Source: JBFXEO01 sp050180015 (GTDB lineage Bacteria > Bacteroidota > Bacteroidia > Bacteroidales > Tenuifilaceae). Taken from it: a DNA stretch of 9,279 nucleotides. Below, in pieces: positions 6,942-9,279 of this stretch (positions are counted from its first letter, which is position 1; the number at the start of each line of letters is the position of its first letter). The DNA lies in contig JBFXEO010000111.1 of assembly GCA_050180015.1 (NCBI GenBank), positions 1 through 9,279 on the forward strand, in the 5' to 3' direction. A model generated the notes under the pieces. The model searched no databases. It was not told the origin of the DNA and was given only the letters and a program-made list of their open reading frames with translations. The translations under genes and the position numbers were made by a program.

Positions 6942-8276
6942 ATGAAACTCTGGGATAAAGGTACCGATGTCGATAAATTTGTTGAAAGGTTTACCGTGGG
7001 TGCCGATCGCGAATTGGATATTTACATTGCCGAGGCCGATGTAGTTGGATCTATCGCGCATGTTAAGATGCTTGGAAAAGTTGGCTTGCTAACATCTAAC
7101 GAGGTAGATTCACTTTGTATGGAATTACGGAAAATCTACGGTGATATAAATAAGGGCAAATTCCGTATTGACGATGGAGTAGAAGACGTGCATTCGCAAA
7201 TAGAGTTTATACTTACAGAACATTTGGGTGACATCGGTAAAAAAGTACATACCGGGCGATCCAGAAACGATCAGGTACTTGTTGATATTAGGTTGTTTAC
7301 GCGGGATAAAATTTTAGAGGTAGCGTATTGGGTTAGCTTACTTTTTTATGAGTTGATAAGGCAAAGCGAAAAGAACAAGGATGTATTAATGCCGGGCTAT
7401 ACACATTTGCAGGTGGCCATGCCATCATCGTTTGGACTTTGGTTTGGAGCATATGCGGAAGCATTGGTCGATGATTTACGTTTACTTCTGTCAGCCTATC
7501 AAATTAATAATCAAAATCCGCTGGGATCTGCGGCAGGGTACGGATCGTCGTTTCCTTTAGATAGAACTTACACAACGCACTTGCTGGGCTTCGACGGTCT
7601 GGATTACAACGTGGTGTACGCACAGATGGGGCGAGTTAAGGTTGAAAGAATAGTTGCTTTTGCCTTATCAAATCTTGCATCAACAGTAGGTAGGATGGCT
7701 TCAGATTTATGCCTCTTTACGGGTCAGAATTTTGGATTTGTTAGCCTGCCCGATAATTTTACAACGGGATCGAGCATTATGCCCCACAAAAAGAACCCCG
7801 ATATTTTTGAGACAACACGTGGTAAATGTAACCGTTTGCAGGCTTTGCCTGCGGAACTATCATATATTTCTGGAAACCTCCCATCGGGATATTTCCGCGA
7901 TTATCAAATTGCTAAAGAATCATTTTTGCCTGTTTTTGATGAGGTTGTAGATACTTTGAATGCCATTAAACTAGGAGTTGAAAATCTCAAAATCAATGCT
8001 GATATACTACAAGATTCAAAGTATGATTACCTGTTCACCGTAGAAAAGGTTAATGAGTTAGTTTTGCAGGGAATCCCATTCAGGGAGGCATACCGGATAG
8101 TAGGGATAGAGGTTGAAAGCGGAAAGTTCTCCCGCTCCCAAATCATTCAGCATACCCACGAAGGCAGTATCGGTAACCTGTGCAACCGGCAGATTATCAC
8201 CAAGTTTAAAAGTGTATATACCTATTTCAACCCTGAAAGTGTTAGAACTATCAAGGAAAATTTGCTGAACGGTTAA
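6942..8276 (+). CDS. argH: Argininosuccinate lyase
   Basis: 444-residue cytoplasmic enzyme splitting argininosuccinate into arginine and fumarate, the last step. Typical fumarase/aspartase-superfamily blocks are present: VHTGRSRNDQV (102-112), MPGYTHLQVAMP (150-161) with H155, NPLGSAAGYGSSFPLDR (192-208), and the signature TGSSIMPHKKNP (275-286), whose Ser277/Ser278 supply the catalytic serine on the flexible loop. Length is near the family's usual 450-460. The N-terminus WDKGTDVDKFVERFTVGADRELD matches the substrate-contacting start of ArgH. It is the last biosynthetic gene of the run; the 183 bp after it contain no clear rho-independent terminator, so readthrough into argR is possible. Identification is firm. 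Confidence 0.96.
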   Translation: MKLWDKGTDVDKFVERFTVGADRELDIYIAEADVVGSIAHVKMLGKVGLLTSNEVDSLCMELRKIYGDINKGKFRIDDGVEDVHSQIEFILTEHLGDIGKKVHTGRSRNDQVLVDIRLFTRDKILEVAYWVSLLFYELIRQSEKNKDVLMPGYTHLQVAMPSSFGLWFGAYAEALVDDLRLLLSAYQINNQNPLGSAAGYGSSFPLDRTYTTHLLGFDGLDYNVVYAQMGRVKVERIVAFALSNLASTVGRMASDLCLFTGQNFGFVSLPDNFTTGSSIMPHKKNPDIFETTRGKCNRLQALPAELSYISGNLPSGYFRDYQIAKESFLPVFDEVVDTLNAIKLGVENLKINADILQDSKYDYLFTVEKVNELVLQGIPFREAYRIVGIEVESGKFSRSQIIQHTHEGSIGNLCNRQIITKFKSVYTYFNPESVRTIKENLLNG

Positions 8277-8324
8277 TTTAATACAAAAAAAATCAGGAAA
8301 GAATCCGAATTATCTTCAAAATTG

Positions 8325-8449
8325 TTTTAATTTAACGCCTGCTCAATAGCGTTTATTAATTGTTGGTATTTCGCCTGTTGTTCAAAAGAGAAGCATTTTT
8401 TGAAAGGTGTAAACCTAATAGGCTGTAAAGGATAAGCGTTAAATTAAAA
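8325..8449 (+). repeat. 14-bp inverted repeat enclosing a structured leader upstream of argR
   Basis: TTTTAATTTAACGC (8325-8338) and GCGTTAAATTAAAA (8436-8449) are perfect inverted copies, 97 nt apart. Between them TTCAAAA (8381-8387) and TTTTGAA (8398-8404) form a 7-bp stem with a 10-nt loop. AACGC (8334-8338) can also pair with a nearer GCGTT at 8349-8353, so two pairings exclude each other. The right arm ends 10 nt before the argR ATG, so an RNA stem could affect translation. I see no target-site duplication that would mark an inserted element. The rest of 8277-8459 holds no ORF, no clear promoter and no recognisable ARG box. Confidence 0.6.
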
Positions 8450-8459
8450 TCCCATATCG

Positions 8460-8921
8460 ATGAACAAGGGAAACCGGAAAAAAGACATTAAAAAGATCAT
8501 TTCAAACAATAAAATCTCCGGCCAGGATGAGCTGCTTGAACTTTTAAAAAAAATGGGGTATGAGCTCACTCAGGCTACGCTATCGCGCGATCTTAAAGAA
8601 CTTGGCGTTGCCAAAATTCCCGACCCGGAGAAAGGTTACATCTACGTACTGCCCAGGCAAATTGGCTTTTCCGACACAATGACTTTGACTAAAAATCCGC
8701 CGAGTAATAGCGTTGTGTCTTTAGATTTTTCGTACAACTTTGGAATTATTAAAACCCTTCCGGGCTTTGCCAGCAGCGTGGCAATTTATATAGATTCGTT
8801 CAGCTATGCCGAGATTGCCGGGACAATTGCCGGGGACGATACTATTCTTGTAATTCCCATGGAGCCCAATACCAGCGAGGAGATAAAGGTTATACTGTCG
8901 AAAATATTGTCGTTGGCTTAA
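8460..8921 (+). CDS. argR: Arginine repressor ArgR
   Basis: 153-residue DNA-binding regulator; with arginine bound it forms hexamers that bind paired ARG boxes. The N-terminal winged helix-turn-helix spans about residues 5-68, with recognition segment TQATLSRDLKELG (37-49), nearly identical to the family signature. The C-terminal oligomerisation and arginine-binding domain (about 82-150) has GTIAGDDTILVI (121-132), including the Asp127 and Asp126 pair that contacts arginine in E. coli ArgR. All key parts are intact and the length is normal. It most likely controls the cluster through the paired sites at 760-798, and possibly its own gene, though I do not see an ARG box next to it. In Bacteroides I recall argR lying upstream of the GNAT gene; here it lies at the far end. 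An arginine-catabolism activator is an alternative role, unlikely in this setting. Confidence 0.95.
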   Translation: MNKGNRKKDIKKIISNNKISGQDELLELLKKMGYELTQATLSRDLKELGVAKIPDPEKGYIYVLPRQIGFSDTMTLTKNPPSNSVVSLDFSYNFGIIKTLPGFASSVAIYIDSFSYAEIAGTIAGDDTILVIPMEPNTSEEIKVILSKILSLA

Positions 8922-8935
8922 AGCGTATAAGTTGG

Positions 8936-9279
8936 ATGATTACCGGGGAAAACAATATCCACTCCTTTGCTTTTATTCTCTACCGATGTGCAATCACATT
9001 TAGAAACGAGTTGAATAAGAGGTTCTACAAGGAATTTGGCGATGATTTGACTGTTGATTATTGGTTCATATTATCAACTTTGTGGGAGTCCGACAATATC
9101 TTGCAAAATTTGCTTGCAGAAAAAACCAACCGCGATAAGGCTTCTCTCTCAAGAACTTTAGATGGCATGGAAGAGAAAGGCCTTATAAATTGAATTGCCG
9201 TTACTGACAATAAGCGAAGTTTAAGAATTGCTCTGACCAGAAAATCAATTGGTTTGAGAGAGACTGCTCGTACTATTGG
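8936..9279 (+). pseudogene. MarR-family regulator interrupted by in-frame TGA (right end cut by window)
   Basis: The ATG at 8936 opens 85 codons, then a TGA at 9191-9193, but the same frame continues to the window edge with family-like sequence. Residues 1-85 contain the MarR dimer helix and winged-helix region: NLLAEKTNRDKASLSRTLDGMEEKGLIN (58-85), matching the recognition helix. After the stop come IAVTDNKRSLRIALTRKSIGLRE, which fits the wing, normally GLIxR....D.R...I.LT..G. The stop falls exactly at the conserved wing arginine, so a CGA to TGA change is the simplest explanation. Truncation there removes the wing and C-terminal dimer helix, so the product is probably inactive. It could instead be a sequencing error. 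TGA ends argG and argB here, which argues against a reassigned codon. The target of the regulator is unknown. Confidence 0.7.

Noticed and set aside
8212..8225. GTGTATATAC inside argH as another ArgR half-site pair
   Set aside because: It lies deep in the coding region, lacks the 5-4-5 spacing, and has no partner box.
8277..8324. Rho-independent terminator after argH
   Set aside because: There is an A-rich run but no convincing GC-rich stem followed by a T-run on either strand.
9191..9193. TGA read as an amino acid (code change or recoding)
   Set aside because: argG and argB both end in TGA at the normal family length, and no selenocysteine-type context is visible; a nonsense change or sequence error is simpler.
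1..9279. A new defence, mobile or multi-gene system
   Set aside because: Nearly all the length is accounted for by known arginine genes, two regulators and a peptidase; no transposase, integrase, repeat array or unexplained gene group is present.

Overview
The window looks like a piece of a Bacteroidota (Bacteroidetes) chromosome, most likely Bacteroidales or a close relative. The reasons are the moderately AT-rich sequence, start codons preceded by A/T-rich DNA rather than Shine-Dalgarno sequences, a match to the Bacteroidetes -7 promoter motif TAnnTTTG, and a GNAT gene followed by argG-argC-argD, an arrangement I recall from this phylum. The lower-rank placement is a guess.

Layout. (1) Positions 1-690 hold the 5' part of a minus-strand gene for an M1-family aminopeptidase lipoprotein. 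It runs off the left edge, so it has no complete ORF and is easy to miss. (2) Positions 691-823 form a divergent control region with a plus-strand promoter candidate. Two 18-bp ARG-box-like sites, 3 bp apart, overlap it and resemble the tandem operators of ArgR-controlled genes. (3) Positions 824-8276 carry seven same-strand arginine genes: a GNAT N-acylglutamate synthase candidate, argG, argC, argD, argB, an argE-like M20 deacylase, and argH. Most gaps are 2-46 bp; the exception is 178 bp between argG and argC. (4) Positions 8277-8459 are a non-coding leader with a 14-bp inverted repeat enclosing a second hairpin. (5) Positions 8460-8921 encode the arginine repressor ArgR, followed after 14 bp by a MarR-family gene broken by an in-frame TGA and cut by the right edge.

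How the genes fit together: the GNAT protein would acylate glutamate; ArgB, ArgC and ArgD would turn acylglutamate into acylornithine; an N-acylornithine carbamoyltransferase not present here would make acylcitrulline; the ArgE-like enzyme would remove the acyl group; ArgG and ArgH would finish arginine; and ArgR would repress in response to arginine. In Bacteroides the acyl group is succinyl; the sequence alone does not show whether it is succinyl or acetyl here. The only step without a gene in the window is the carbamoyltransferase (plus carbamoyl phosphate supply).

I see no mobile element, CRISPR array, RNA gene or clearly new multi-gene system. The points most worth checking are the operator/promoter overlap, the cysteine cluster in the GNAT enzyme, the structured argR leader, the missing argF-type gene and the nonsense codon in marR.
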